Shown here in pieces: positions 16,884 to 24,946 of a stretch of DNA of 64,000 nt. The position numbers and the translations under genes were made by a program. The notes beneath the pieces are model-generated. The model saw nothing but the letters and a program-made list of their open reading frames with translations, was not told the origin of the DNA and searched no databases. Source of the DNA: Kribbella pratensis (lineage in GTDB: Bacteria > Actinomycetota > Actinomycetes > Propionibacteriales > Kribbellaceae); the NCBI RefSeq assembly GCF_004365355.1, contig NZ_SODP01000004.1:528266-592265 (forward strand), in the 5' to 3' direction. Every line of letters begins with the position of its first letter. Within the stretch, counting starts at the first letter, position 1.

Positions 16884-17507
16884 GTGACTGAACTGGACAC
16901 CCCCGCCCCCGCAGAGCAGTTCTTCTCCGCGGACACCCGGACCGCGCTGGCCGAGGCGAGCCGGAAGCTCGCCGAGCGCCTGCAGGCCCACACCGAGGCG
17001 CTGCTTGCGATGACCGGCGACGAGGACAACTCCGAGCTCTTCGAGCACAACGCCGCGCTCGAGGGCGTCGTCGAGGACTGGAACGAAGCCGTCTTCGAGC
17101 ACACCGGTACGACGCCGCTGCTGCTGGACGAGTCCGACGACGACGAGGACGAGGACGACGTCGAGCCGGAGCAGGTGATCAGTGTCGTGTCCCGGTTCGA
17201 CCTGCGCGTGGTCGACCTGGACGCGCTGCTGGAAGCCGGCCGGGCCGCGCAGGAACGGCACCCGGCCGAGCTGGACGAGTCCGGCGAGCGGGAGCCGGTC
17301 GACTCCGCCGAGCAGGCGATCTACGAGATCAGCCGTGAGGTCGGCGAGGCCTGGTTCGAGTTGCCAGGCATCGAGATGGTCGCCGGAGCGCGGGCGTACG
17401 TCGTACCGGAGCCGCCGTTCGAGCCGCTGGACGCCGACGCCGAGGACGTCGTCACCGAACTCATCGCCCCGAACGGCGTCGCCACCCACGCCGAGACCTG
17501 GGCCTAG
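16884..17507 (+). CDS. Acidic protein of unknown function
   Basis: A 207-residue, strongly acidic cytosolic protein with no signal or membrane segment. It has an N-terminal helical part (RTALAEASRKLAERLQAHTE), an Asp/Glu run of about 14 residues near residue 75, and a conserved-looking C-terminal part (AIYEISREVGEAWFELPG, ARAYVVPEPP). GTG 16884 is chosen because upstream codons overlap the kdp promoter and read as unlike protein. I do not recognise a named domain. It is divergent from kdp and ends inside a hairpin shared with phzF. Confidence 0.7.
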   Translation: MTELDTPAPAEQFFSADTRTALAEASRKLAERLQAHTEALLAMTGDEDNSELFEHNAALEGVVEDWNEAVFEHTGTTPLLLDESDDDEDEDDVEPEQVISVVSRFDLRVVDLDALLEAGRAAQERHPAELDESGEREPVDSAEQAIYEISREVGEAWFELPGIEMVAGARAYVVPEPPFEPLDADAEDVVTELIAPNGVATHAETWA

Positions 17508-17559
17508 GTCGTGTCCGGTGAGCCCACGCAATAGGCGTGGGATCGCCGGACACGACCTA
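17505..17559. terminator. Bidirectional terminator hairpin containing both stop codons
   Basis: Outer arms TAGGTCGTGTCCGG (17505-17518) and CCGGACACGACCTA (17546-17559) pair perfectly. Inner arms CCCACGC / GCGTGGG extend the hairpin around AATAG. The TAG of the gene ending at 17507 and the TAG of the convergent phzF gene (17557-17559) are the two outermost triplets of the stem. Confidence 0.8.
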
Positions 17560-18363
17560 CACCAGAAGCTCGCCGTCCAGGACCGTGATCGCCTGGCCCT
17601 TCAGGTAGACGCGGTCGCCGGACGAGCTGACCTGCACGACCCCGCCTCGGGCGGACGCCTGGTAGCCGACCAGTTCGTTCCGCCCGAGGCGTTCACCCCA
17701 GTACGGCGCCAGACTGGTGTGCGCGCTCCCGGTCACCGGATCCTCCGGGATCCCGCTCCCCGGCGCGAAGAACCGCGACACGAAGTCGTACTCCGAACTC
17801 TGGGCCGTCACGATCACCCCACGCAGCTTCTCCCGCTGCGTGATCGCGGTGATCGCGTCGAAGTTCGGCACCACCGCGTGCACGGTCGCCTCGTCGGGTA
17901 CGACGACCAGCAGATCGCGGAGCTCGCCGGTGACGTAGACCTCGACCGGCTCGACCGCCAGGGCCGCGGCCAGCCCGTCCGGGACCGGGACCTCGAACGG
18001 CCGGTTGACCGGAAAGTCCAGCGTGATCCCGTCGTCCTCGACCGCCGCGACAAGGATCCCGCTCAGCGTCGCGAACGCGACCTTCCCGGAAACCTTGCCA
18101 TCCGCGGCCAGCGCGGAAGTGGTCGCTAGCGTCGCGTGGCCGCAGAGCGTCACTTCCTTCGTCGGCGTGAACCAGCGCAGATCCCAGTCCGCGTCGGCCC
18201 GCTCCGACGGCCGCGCGAACGCGGTCTCGGCATGCTTCAGCTCGGCCGCAACCGACCGCATCCACGTCTCGTCCGGCCACTCGCCGGTCTCGAGCAGGCA
18301 CACCCCGGCCGGGTTCCCGCCGAACGGACGATCGGCGAACGCGTCGACAACCCTGATCCTCAT
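17557..18363 (-). CDS. PhzF-family isomerase/epimerase-like protein
   Basis: A 268-residue protein of the PhzF/diaminopimelate-epimerase fold. It opens with VVDAFADRPFGGNPAGVC and has catalytic Glu46 in KHAETAF, TPTKEVTLCGHAT, and the second-lobe signature FAPGSGIPEDPVTGSAHT. PhzF of phenazine synthesis isomerises DHHA, but most members without phz neighbours have unknown substrates, and none of those genes is here. Single-gene unit; it converges on an unknown acidic protein. Confidence 0.92.
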   Translation of the reverse strand: MRIRVVDAFADRPFGGNPAGVCLLETGEWPDETWMRSVAAELKHAETAFARPSERADADWDLRWFTPTKEVTLCGHATLATTSALAADGKVSGKVAFATLSGILVAAVEDDGITLDFPVNRPFEVPVPDGLAAALAVEPVEVYVTGELRDLLVVVPDEATVHAVVPNFDAITAITQREKLRGVIVTAQSSEYDFVSRFFAPGSGIPEDPVTGSAHTSLAPYWGERLGRNELVGYQASARGGVVQVSSSGDRVYLKGQAITVLDGELLV

Positions 18364-18558
18364 GGCTCGACGCTAAACAGCACAGCAGGCGGTTTCCATA
18401 GCCACTTCGGCACCAGGTGGACCCCTCACGCCACCGCAACGGCCTCGAACGTGTCCGGCACCCGAGTACTCCGCGATGTCTAGCGTGCACCGATTGAACC
18501 GCCTGGCCCACCCGGTCGTATCGATGGTGTTCCGCATCCCTACCGACAGGAAAGTGAC

Positions 18559-19659
18559 ATGTCACTCCGCTCGAAGGGCCGGCCACTCGCGGTAGCCACC
18601 GCGCTGGTCAGCGGCCTCACACTGGTCACCCCGGTGACCGCCAGCGCGCACGATTCGCGCCACGCTCTCGCCCTGCAGCAGGTCAACCTGGTCTCGGACC
18701 AAGCCGGCAAGGCCGCTCTGCAGGATCGCGATCTGGTCAACCCATGGGGTCTGTCCCTCGGTGCGACTACCCCGCTGTGGTCGTCCAACAACGGCACGTC
18801 GTCCTCCACGCTGTATTCGTCCGCGCCGGGCTCGGACACGGCGACCAAGGTGCCTACGGTCAGGGTGACCATGCCGCTGCCGACCGGGCAGGTCAACAAT
18901 CCCGGCACCGGATTCGTCCTCACCAACGGGACGACCAGCGCGCCGGCCGCCTTTATCTTCGCCACCGAGACCGGCCAGATCGCGGCCTGGAGTCCGCGGG
19001 TCGACGCCCTGATCGGTCCGGCCGAGATCAAGGCCACGGTCCACGGCGCCAGCTACAAGGGACTGGCGATCGCGACGACCGGAGCAGGGGACCGGTTGTA
19101 CGCCGCCGACTTCACCCAACGCAGGATCGACGTCTTCGACAGCACGTTCACCCTGGTGAAGAAGCCTCGGTGGGCGTTCCGGGACTTCCGGCTGCCGAAG
19201 GGGTACGGGCCGTTCAACGTGCAGACCCTCAACGGCCGGATCTTCGTCGCCTACGCCAAGGTCAACGCCAAGACCGGCGACGAGATCGCCGGCCACGGGC
19301 TCGGTTTCGTGGACGAGTTCACCGCCGATGGCAGGTTCGTCACCCGGGTCGCCTCCCGCGGCACACTCAACGCGCCGTGGGGCCTGGCCCTCGCCCCCAC
19401 CGCCTGGGGTCAGCCCACCGGCACGCTCCTGGTCGGCAACTTCGGGGACGGCCGGATCAACATCTTCCACCCGAAGCGGTACGGCGGTTACACCTTCGCG
19501 GGCCAGGTCCGCGACAGTCACGGCAAGACCCTGGTGATCGACGGCCTGTGGGCGCTCCTCCAAGGCACCGCCACAACCGGCGGCACCGACGCCCTCTGGT
19601 TCTCCGCCGGCCCGAACGACGAAACCCACGGCCTGCTAGGCCAACTCCGCAAGCCGTAG
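18559..19659 (+). CDS. Secreted TIGR03118-type beta-propeller protein
   Basis: A 366-residue exported protein: Sec signal (about 1-30, ending TPVTASAHD), then repeating beta blades with DRDLVNPWGLSLG, LYAADFTQRRIDVFD, GYGPFNVQTLNGRIFVAYAK and LLVGNFGDGRINIFHP, the pattern of the TIGR03118 family, related to NHL/SMP-30-like propellers. Function is unknown. The ATG has AGGAAAG upstream. It stands alone on the plus strand. Confidence 0.85.
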   Translation: MSLRSKGRPLAVATALVSGLTLVTPVTASAHDSRHALALQQVNLVSDQAGKAALQDRDLVNPWGLSLGATTPLWSSNNGTSSSTLYSSAPGSDTATKVPTVRVTMPLPTGQVNNPGTGFVLTNGTTSAPAAFIFATETGQIAAWSPRVDALIGPAEIKATVHGASYKGLAIATTGAGDRLYAADFTQRRIDVFDSTFTLVKKPRWAFRDFRLPKGYGPFNVQTLNGRIFVAYAKVNAKTGDEIAGHGLGFVDEFTADGRFVTRVASRGTLNAPWGLALAPTAWGQPTGTLLVGNFGDGRINIFHPKRYGGYTFAGQVRDSHGKTLVIDGLWALLQGTATTGGTDALWFSAGPNDETHGLLGQLRKP

Positions 19660-19662
19660 ACC

Positions 19663-20535
19663 TCAGAGAGGTTTCTCGAACCAGTGATGTGCGTAGGGCT
19701 CGGTATTGAAGGCCGGCACCTCCTTGAAGCCTGCGGAGCGGTAGAGGGCGATCGCCTCGTTCAGGTTGTGGTTGGTCTCGAGGCGTACGGCGGTGGCGCC
19801 GTGGGCGGCCGCCGTACCCTCGAGCTCTGCCAGCAGTCGACGGCCCAGGCCGAGCCCGCGCGCATCCGGAGAGACCCACATCCGTTTGATCTCGGCCGGT
19901 TCGGAGCCGTGCAGCTTGAGTGCACCACAGCCGACCGGCTCCGAACGTAACGTTGCTACGAGCAACAATCCGGCGGGGAGGGTCAACTCGGCGTGGTCCG
20001 CCGAGATGCTCCGCGCCGGGTCGAACCCGGTCTCGAACCTCCGCCCGAGCTCCTCGAAGTACGCGTTCAGGCAGTACTGCGCCACCGGCAGCCGCGGATC
20101 GACGATCTCGACCCGGACCATCGACGCGGTGAGCAAGCGGGTCACCTCGTCCATGGCCGCGGTCAATCGCGCCCGCTGCCGCTCGTCGAGCGGTTCGAGG
20201 ATCGAAGCCGCCAACTCGTCCGACCGTGCATCGAGCACGCGCCGCTCCGCGAGCCCCTTCTTCGTCAGCCTGGCCATCCGCACCCGCGCATCCGCGGCAC
20301 TCGGCTCGACCTGCACCAGGCCGGCGCTCGTCAACGACCGCAGCAACCGGCTGAGGTACCCGGAGTCGAGGTCGAGCCGAGCGCGCAACGTCCGCACGTC
20401 GCAGCCCTCGGCGCCGATCTCCCACAGCACCCGGTCCTCCCCCAGCGGACGACCGCGCGCCAGATAGTCCTCCTGCAACGCCCCGACCCGCTGCGTCACC
20501 ATCCGATTGAACCGCCGCACCCCGACAACATCCAT
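19663..20535 (-). CDS. MarR-type HTH fused to GNAT acetyltransferase
   Basis: A 290-residue fusion. The N-terminal winged helix (about 1-140) has RTLRARLDLDSGYLSRLLRSL and VEPSAADARVRMARLTKKG. The C-terminal GNAT domain (about 150-288) has VSPDARGLGLGRRLLAELE and NLNEAIALYRSAGFKEVPAFN. This architecture is widespread in actinomycetes; the acetyl acceptor is unknown. The ATG lies inside a 12-bp-arm palindrome (20532-20559) that also holds the stop codon of the upstream methyltransferase, suggesting self-control. Confidence 0.9.
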   Translation of the reverse strand: MDVVGVRRFNRMVTQRVGALQEDYLARGRPLGEDRVLWEIGAEGCDVRTLRARLDLDSGYLSRLLRSLTSAGLVQVEPSAADARVRMARLTKKGLAERRVLDARSDELAASILEPLDERQRARLTAAMDEVTRLLTASMVRVEIVDPRLPVAQYCLNAYFEELGRRFETGFDPARSISADHAELTLPAGLLLVATLRSEPVGCGALKLHGSEPAEIKRMWVSPDARGLGLGRRLLAELEGTAAAHGATAVRLETNHNLNEAIALYRSAGFKEVPAFNTEPYAHHWFEKPL

Positions 20536-20559
20536 TCTCTGACTTTAGTCAGAGAATGG
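20532..20559. promoter_or_regulatory. Palindrome over start codon, candidate MarR autoregulatory site
   Basis: Arms CCATTCTCTGAC and GTCAGAGAATGG pair perfectly around TTTA. On the minus strand the ATG of the MarR-GNAT gene is within the distal arm, and TAAAGT, seven bases before it, resembles a -10 box, which would give a leaderless transcript. The upstream methyltransferase stop codon (20549-20551) is in the other arm. Confidence 0.6.
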
Positions 20560-21367
20560 CCCGTTGGCCTACTCCGAACAGCAAAGAACTCGACTGGACC
20601 ATCTCCGGATACCGGTCCGCGAGGCGCGCGCACTCAAGCGCCGTACGGAGCGGATCCGGCTCCTGGAGGCTGTCCGGCAGCGGACGGTCTCCATAGTGCG
20701 CGTCGATCATCACGGTCAGCCAGCCGCCCGGCCCGGTCAGGCCGTGGATCATCACCCCGCGCAGGCCGGCGTGCGTGAGCTCGGCCCGCAGCTGGGCGAC
20801 GGTGTGGTACGTCGTGTGCGCCATCCGCTCGTTGCGCGGGCTGTACCCGTCGCGAAGGATGTCCGTCACCACGGCCTGCCGTTCGATCAACGTGTTGGCC
20901 AGGGTGGAGCCGATCAGGTTGGCAGCACGGTTGATCGCAACCACCGCCACGAACCCGCCGGGCTTCGTCACCCGGATCGCCTCCCGCAGCGCGAGCTGCC
21001 GTTCGTCCGCCTCCCGGAGGTGATACATCGGCCCGGCCACGAACGCCGCGTCGAACTCCTCGTCCTCCCACGGCAACCGCCGCGCATCCCCTTGTACTGC
21101 GCTGATTCCGGTGGCGGTCGCCTGGCGGACGTGATGCTCGACCGGGTCGAGCAGCTCGACGTCGTACCCGCGGTGTTTCAACCAGCTCGCGTGGACTCCG
21201 GGTCCGCCGCCGATATCCGCGACCGCGGCGGGAGGTGGCGGCAAGTACCGGTTGAGCAGGTCCTGTACCCGGGCCAGTTCCAGCCGTCCTTTGACGGTCG
21301 AGCCCAGCCGGCTGGCTTCGTCGTACCGCTCGGTGTAGTGCTCCTCGAGCTCCAAGTGCATCGTCAT
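20549..21367 (-). CDS. SAM-dependent class I methyltransferase
   Basis: A 272-residue methyltransferase: motif I VADIGGGPGVHASWL (about 51-65), acidic residue of motif II in VELLDPVEHH, motif III region GDARRLPWEDEEFDAAF and PMYHLREADERQLALREA (Methyltransf_11-type). The substrate is unknown. Of several possible starts, ATG 21367 (MTMHLELEEHYTERYDE) is preferred because family sequence begins there; ATG 21388 is possible. It ends 13 bases before the MarR-GNAT start. Confidence 0.85.
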   Translation of the reverse strand: MTMHLELEEHYTERYDEASRLGSTVKGRLELARVQDLLNRYLPPPPAAVADIGGGPGVHASWLKHRGYDVELLDPVEHHVRQATATGISAVQGDARRLPWEDEEFDAAFVAGPMYHLREADERQLALREAIRVTKPGGFVAVVAINRAANLIGSTLANTLIERQAVVTDILRDGYSPRNERMAHTTYHTVAQLRAELTHAGLRGVMIHGLTGPGGWLTVMIDAHYGDRPLPDSLQEPDPLRTALECARLADRYPEMVQSSSLLFGVGQRAIL

Positions 21368-21410
21368 GACACCCGAGTCTGAGCACAAAAACCGCCCTCA
21401 GGCAGGCCAG

Positions 21411-21440
21411 ATCCCGGGGCAGATCGATCTGCCCCGGGAT
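21411..21440. terminator. Palindromic hairpin downstream of the cysteine-dioxygenase-like gene
   Basis: ATCCCGGGGCAGATC followed directly by GATCTGCCCCGGGAT makes a perfect 30-base palindrome 27 bases after the stop at 21467 (minus strand) and upstream of the methyltransferase start. Best read as the terminator of the amidohydrolase-cdo operon. Confidence 0.7.
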
Positions 21441-21466
21441 GCCCCGCTGTTCTCCCTGCTCTGTTC

Positions 21467-22027
21467 TCAGTCGATCGGGCGGAGTTCGTCGGCGTAGGAG
21501 ACGGAGACGCGGCGGAGTACGCCTTCCTTCACCGAGTACTGGCCCATGCGCCACAGGGGTGGGCTGTAGGCGTGGACGGTGACGCTGCCCTTGTCGAGGC
21601 CGGTGAGGCGGTGGATGTGGTCGGGGCCGAAGCCGTAGACGTCGCCGGCCTCGACCTCGGTCTCGATCGACTCGACGCCGATCGCGAGATTGTGCTCGAC
21701 AAGCCGGCCACGGGCGACGGCGACCGCACCGGAGGAGACGTCGTGGTCGTGCCAGCCGGTATCGTTGACCGGGGTCCAGCAGATCAGCCAGACATCGACG
21801 TTCGCATCGCGGTGCAGGGAGGCGAAGACGCGCTCCTCGTCGGAGTACGCGACCTGGTCCTCCCACAGGTGCGGCTGCGCGGCGATCGACGCGGCCAGCT
21901 CCGACAGTTCGTCAGGGCTCAGGTCCCGGCCCGGAAGGTCGTCCAGCGACAGACAGTTGTTGAGCTCCACGAGCCGGCTGGCCTGGCGAGCTGGGACGTT
22001 CGGTACGTCGATCGGCTGGGCAGTCAC
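21467..22027 (-). CDS. Cysteine dioxygenase-like cupin
   Basis: A 186-residue type I cysteine dioxygenase family protein. Likely iron ligands are His93 and His95 in GWHDHDVSSG and His139 in DHIHRLTG, with the catalytic His-x-Tyr at 152-154 in VHAYSPPL. Known members oxidise cysteine to its sulfinate; bacterial relatives also use other thiols such as 3-mercaptopropionate, so the substrate is open. Its ATG overlaps the amidohydrolase stop (ATGA), and the pair probably answers to the LacI regulator at 23043. Confidence 0.87.
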   Translation of the reverse strand: MTAQPIDVPNVPARQASRLVELNNCLSLDDLPGRDLSPDELSELAASIAAQPHLWEDQVAYSDEERVFASLHRDANVDVWLICWTPVNDTGWHDHDVSSGAVAVARGRLVEHNLAIGVESIETEVEAGDVYGFGPDHIHRLTGLDKGSVTVHAYSPPLWRMGQYSVKEGVLRRVSVSYADELRPID

Positions 22028-22926
22028 TGCACTCCCCTCTCAGGAGTAGAAGTACCGGCGCCGAAGAGCAGCCGGTGGGGATTGTCGTGGCGGATCACCG
22101 CGGTTGCGGCGTCGCCCTGGCGGAGGTCGGTGGTTCCGGCGTACGGCCGGTCGGTGCCGTGCACGACCTGGTCGATGCCGAGGATCCGCGCGACCGCGTC
22201 GATCCCCTGCGGGCCGTAGCTCGAGGTGTCGACGTACAGATTGGGGTCGATCGTGCCGAGTCGCCCGCCGCGGGCGGCCAGCCGCTCGTGGTGCACCGGC
22301 GCGAGACCGGCCGCGGCGGCGAAGCACAACCGCAGGCGCGGGTACGTGCGTCGTCCGCCGAACGCATGCCACGCCCACCAGGCCGCTTGCAGCTGGGTGG
22401 TGTAGTCGACGACCGGCGCCCACCAGCACGGCGCTTCGTTCGATCGGGCCGAGCCGGGGTGGACGAGGATCGGCTTGTTCAACCGCTCCAGCGTCTGCAG
22501 CAACTCGCCCAGCGCTTCCCAGGAGGACGGCGCGCCGAGCACGTGGGCGGGCAGCTGCAACCCGAGGAATCCCTTGTTCAGAAGGGATTCCAGCTGCTCG
22601 ACGTCAGGTTCGAGCAGGTCGACGGATGCCCAGGCCTTGAACGGCTCGGGGAAGATTGCCGCACCTTCATGCCACGCGTCGAGCAGTCCGGCGTCCCCGA
22701 GCTCCTCGATGCCCAACGGACTCGAGAGCGAGACGACAGCGAGCGTCGTACCGGCGTCCTGCTCCAGCGCCACTCGCTTGCCGAGCTCGTGCGCCGCGGG
22801 ATCCACGTCGTACGGCGCTTCGGTCGCGGTGTGCAGCGTCCAGCCGTCGAGGTACGGCGGCTCGCGGCGCGCCCGGAGCCGGTCGACGAACGCTTCCGGC
22901 CACAGGTGCTGGTGGACGTCGATCAT
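22024..22926 (-). CDS. Amidohydrolase family protein (amidohydrolase 2)
   Basis: A 300-residue metal-dependent hydrolase or decarboxylase of the amidohydrolase 2 type: metal motif MIDVHQHLWPE at the N-terminus, KPILVHPGSA (His) near residue 150 and VVHGTDRPYAG (Asp) near 260. No signal peptide. It is the first gene of a two-gene operon with the cysteine-dioxygenase-like cupin, divergent from a LacI repressor, with twin operators between. The substrate is not evident. Confidence 0.85.
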   Translation of the reverse strand: MIDVHQHLWPEAFVDRLRARREPPYLDGWTLHTATEAPYDVDPAAHELGKRVALEQDAGTTLAVVSLSSPLGIEELGDAGLLDAWHEGAAIFPEPFKAWASVDLLEPDVEQLESLLNKGFLGLQLPAHVLGAPSSWEALGELLQTLERLNKPILVHPGSARSNEAPCWWAPVVDYTTQLQAAWWAWHAFGGRRTYPRLRLCFAAAAGLAPVHHERLAARGGRLGTIDPNLYVDTSSYGPQGIDAVARILGIDQVVHGTDRPYAGTTDLRQGDAATAVIRHDNPHRLLFGAGTSTPERGVQ

Positions 22927-22956
22927 CGGCTCCCCCTCTCCGGAGTTTGATCAGAT

Positions 22957-22992
22957 TGAAGCGCTTCAGGATGACTAGAGTGAAGCGCTTCA
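22957..22992. promoter_or_regulatory. Twin LacI-type operators
   Basis: The perfect palindrome TGAAGCGCTTCA occurs twice, at 22957-22968 and 22981-22992, 24 bases centre to centre, in the 116-base gap between the divergent amidohydrolase (22926) and LacI regulator (23043). The central CG and the form match classic LacI/GalR-family operators. One protein could control both promoters. Confidence 0.85.
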
Positions 22993-23042
22993 AAGGCGTG
23001 GTTGTCAAGTTTCTGTCCATGGCTGCGGCTAGGGTCGTGGGC

Positions 23043-24053
23043 ATGTCCGGAACCGGCCGGAGGCCAACCCTCAAGGATATTGCCGCCGAGACCGGGCTCT
23101 CGATGGCCGCAGTGTCGTACGCACTGCGCGGGCTGCACGGCACGCCCGAGACCCGGCAGCGGGTCCAGGACGCGGCCGATCGCCTCGGATATCAGGCCGA
23201 TCCGGTCGCCCGCGCGCTCGCCTCGGGCCGGAGCGGCTCCATCGGCGTGCTGTGTGCGTCCCTCGAGGATCTCTGGCAGCAGCGCGTCGCGGCCGCGCTC
23301 GGCCGCGAGCTCCTGGCCCCGGACCGGAATGCCTGGATCATCGACTCGGCCGGCGACGCGGACCGGCAGCTCGAGCTCGCCCAGCACCTCGTCGACCACC
23401 GCGCCGACGCGATCGTGGTGATCCCGATCGACCCGGCCGCCAAAGCCTGGGCCGAGATCGCGAAGCAGGCGCCGGTGATCGCGATCGGCGACGCCCTGCC
23501 CGGCGCGAAGGCGAAGTCCGAGGTGATCTTCGACAACGAAACCGGCGTCAGCACTGCGCTGCGCCGGCTCGCGGATGCCGGTCATCGCAGCGTCGCCGTG
23601 CTCAGCCCGACCAGACGCTTCGAGGTCGAGCGTCCGGCCGAGGAGCTCGCCCAGCGGGTGGCGGCCGACCTCGGGCTGGAGCTCCGCCTGCTGCAGTGCC
23701 CGCACGACCTGGCCGGCGCGACCGACGTCGCTCGGACGCTGCTGACCACCCCGACCCGCCCGACCGGCATCCTCGCGCTCGCCGACTCGATGGCCTTCGG
23801 CGTGTACGCCGCGAGCCGCGAGCTCGGCCTGCGCATCCCGGACGACCTGTCCCTGCTCGGGTACGACGATCAGCCGATGTCCCAGCTGCTCACGCCACCG
23901 CTGTCGACGTTCCACTGGCCCCTCGACGAGCTGGTCACGCACGTCGTCACCCGCGTCACGTCCGCTGTCGACACCAACCGCCGCGTCCGCCGCACCACCC
24001 TCACGCCAACCCTGATAGAGCGCGGCTCGGTCGCCGCCCCGCCGTCCACCTAG
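23043..24053 (+). CDS. LacI-family transcriptional regulator
   Basis: A 336-residue repressor: N-terminal HTH with PTLKDIAAETGLSMAAVSYA and the hinge region ADPVARALASGRSGSIGVL, then a periplasmic-binding-protein-like effector domain (about 62-330) with GVSTALRRLADAGHRSVAVL and ELGLRIPDDLSLLGYDD. ATG 23043 gives the normal N-terminus; an upstream ATG at about 23019 would add eight residues. It is divergent from the amidohydrolase-cdo operon and almost certainly binds the twin palindromes in between. Confidence 0.92.
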   Translation: MSGTGRRPTLKDIAAETGLSMAAVSYALRGLHGTPETRQRVQDAADRLGYQADPVARALASGRSGSIGVLCASLEDLWQQRVAAALGRELLAPDRNAWIIDSAGDADRQLELAQHLVDHRADAIVVIPIDPAAKAWAEIAKQAPVIAIGDALPGAKAKSEVIFDNETGVSTALRRLADAGHRSVAVLSPTRRFEVERPAEELAQRVAADLGLELRLLQCPHDLAGATDVARTLLTTPTRPTGILALADSMAFGVYAASRELGLRIPDDLSLLGYDDQPMSQLLTPPLSTFHWPLDELVTHVVTRVTSAVDTNRRVRRTTLTPTLIERGSVAAPPST

Positions 24054-24115
24054 GCGAGCCGGCCACCGATACCCGACAGGATCCACGCGCTCGAAACTAG
24101 ACTAATTCACTACAC

Positions 24116-24946
24116 TTACTGCCCGTTGTCCACGATCCGGACAGGCGAGCCATCATGTGGCCGGAGTTCTTCGGTTGCCGACCACACCCGGCGCGCGAGG
24201 TCCTCGTCGTACGAGATCGTCGACGAGCGGACCCTGGTGAAGCGGTCGTAGTACCCGGTCGGCGGGTCGTCGCCGATCGCGAGCCGCACCACCGGCTCGG
24301 CGCCACGCCGGGCCGGCAGCGCGAACGCCGAGATCGCTGCGACCTGCAATCGGGGGAACTGCCGGCCGAGATCGGTCCGCACCACCCCCGGATGTATGGC
24401 GACCACACTCCAGTCGGGCCGCCGGCGCTGCAACTCGTACGTGAACAGCAGGTTGGCCAGCTTGCTCCGGCTGTAGGTCAGGAACGGATCGAACGCCTCC
24501 TCCCCGTCCGCCAATCGCGCCGGATCGAGCCGGACCACACCGCCCCGCATCGGAGACCGGTGCCCTTCGGAGTTCACGTTCACGATCCGCCCGCCGGCCG
24601 GGATCAGCGGCCCCAGCAAGGCAACTGCCGACCACGGAGCCAGATGGTGTACGGCGAGATTGAGTTCGACCCCTTCAGCGGTCACCTGCCGCGTCGGTGT
24701 CATGACGCCCGCGTTGTTGATCAGTACGTCGATCCGCCGCGGCGCCTCGGCGGCGACCTTCTCGATGCCCTCCCGCACCGACACGTCCGCTGCGATAACC
24801 GTTGCATCAGGCAACCGCTTGGCCATCGTTGCCGCGCGCTCCGGATCCCGCCCCACCAGAAACAGCCGATGCCCGCCCGCAGCCATCTGCTCCGCTGCCT
24901 GCCGTCCGAGCCCCGAAGTCGCACCAATCAGCACAACCGTACTCAC
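24116..24946 (-). CDS. Short-chain dehydrogenase/reductase
   Basis: A 276-residue SDR: NAD(P) motif GATSGLG near the start, NNAG in VLINNAGVM, catalytic Ser in VNVNSEGHRS and YxxSK in YSRSKLANLL. The middle part (LNLAVHHLAP) and the C-terminal end resemble the retinol-dehydrogenase/WW-oxidoreductase-like subgroup. The substrate is unknown. It is the second gene of an operon with another SDR (4-base overlap), likely repressed by the divergent PadR protein. Confidence 0.88.
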   Translation of the reverse strand: MSTVVLIGATSGLGRQAAEQMAAGGHRLFLVGRDPERAATMAKRLPDATVIAADVSVREGIEKVAAEAPRRIDVLINNAGVMTPTRQVTAEGVELNLAVHHLAPWSAVALLGPLIPAGGRIVNVNSEGHRSPMRGGVVRLDPARLADGEEAFDPFLTYSRSKLANLLFTYELQRRRPDWSVVAIHPGVVRTDLGRQFPRLQVAAISAFALPARRGAEPVVRLAIGDDPPTGYYDRFTRVRSSTISYDEDLARRVWSATEELRPHDGSPVRIVDNGQ

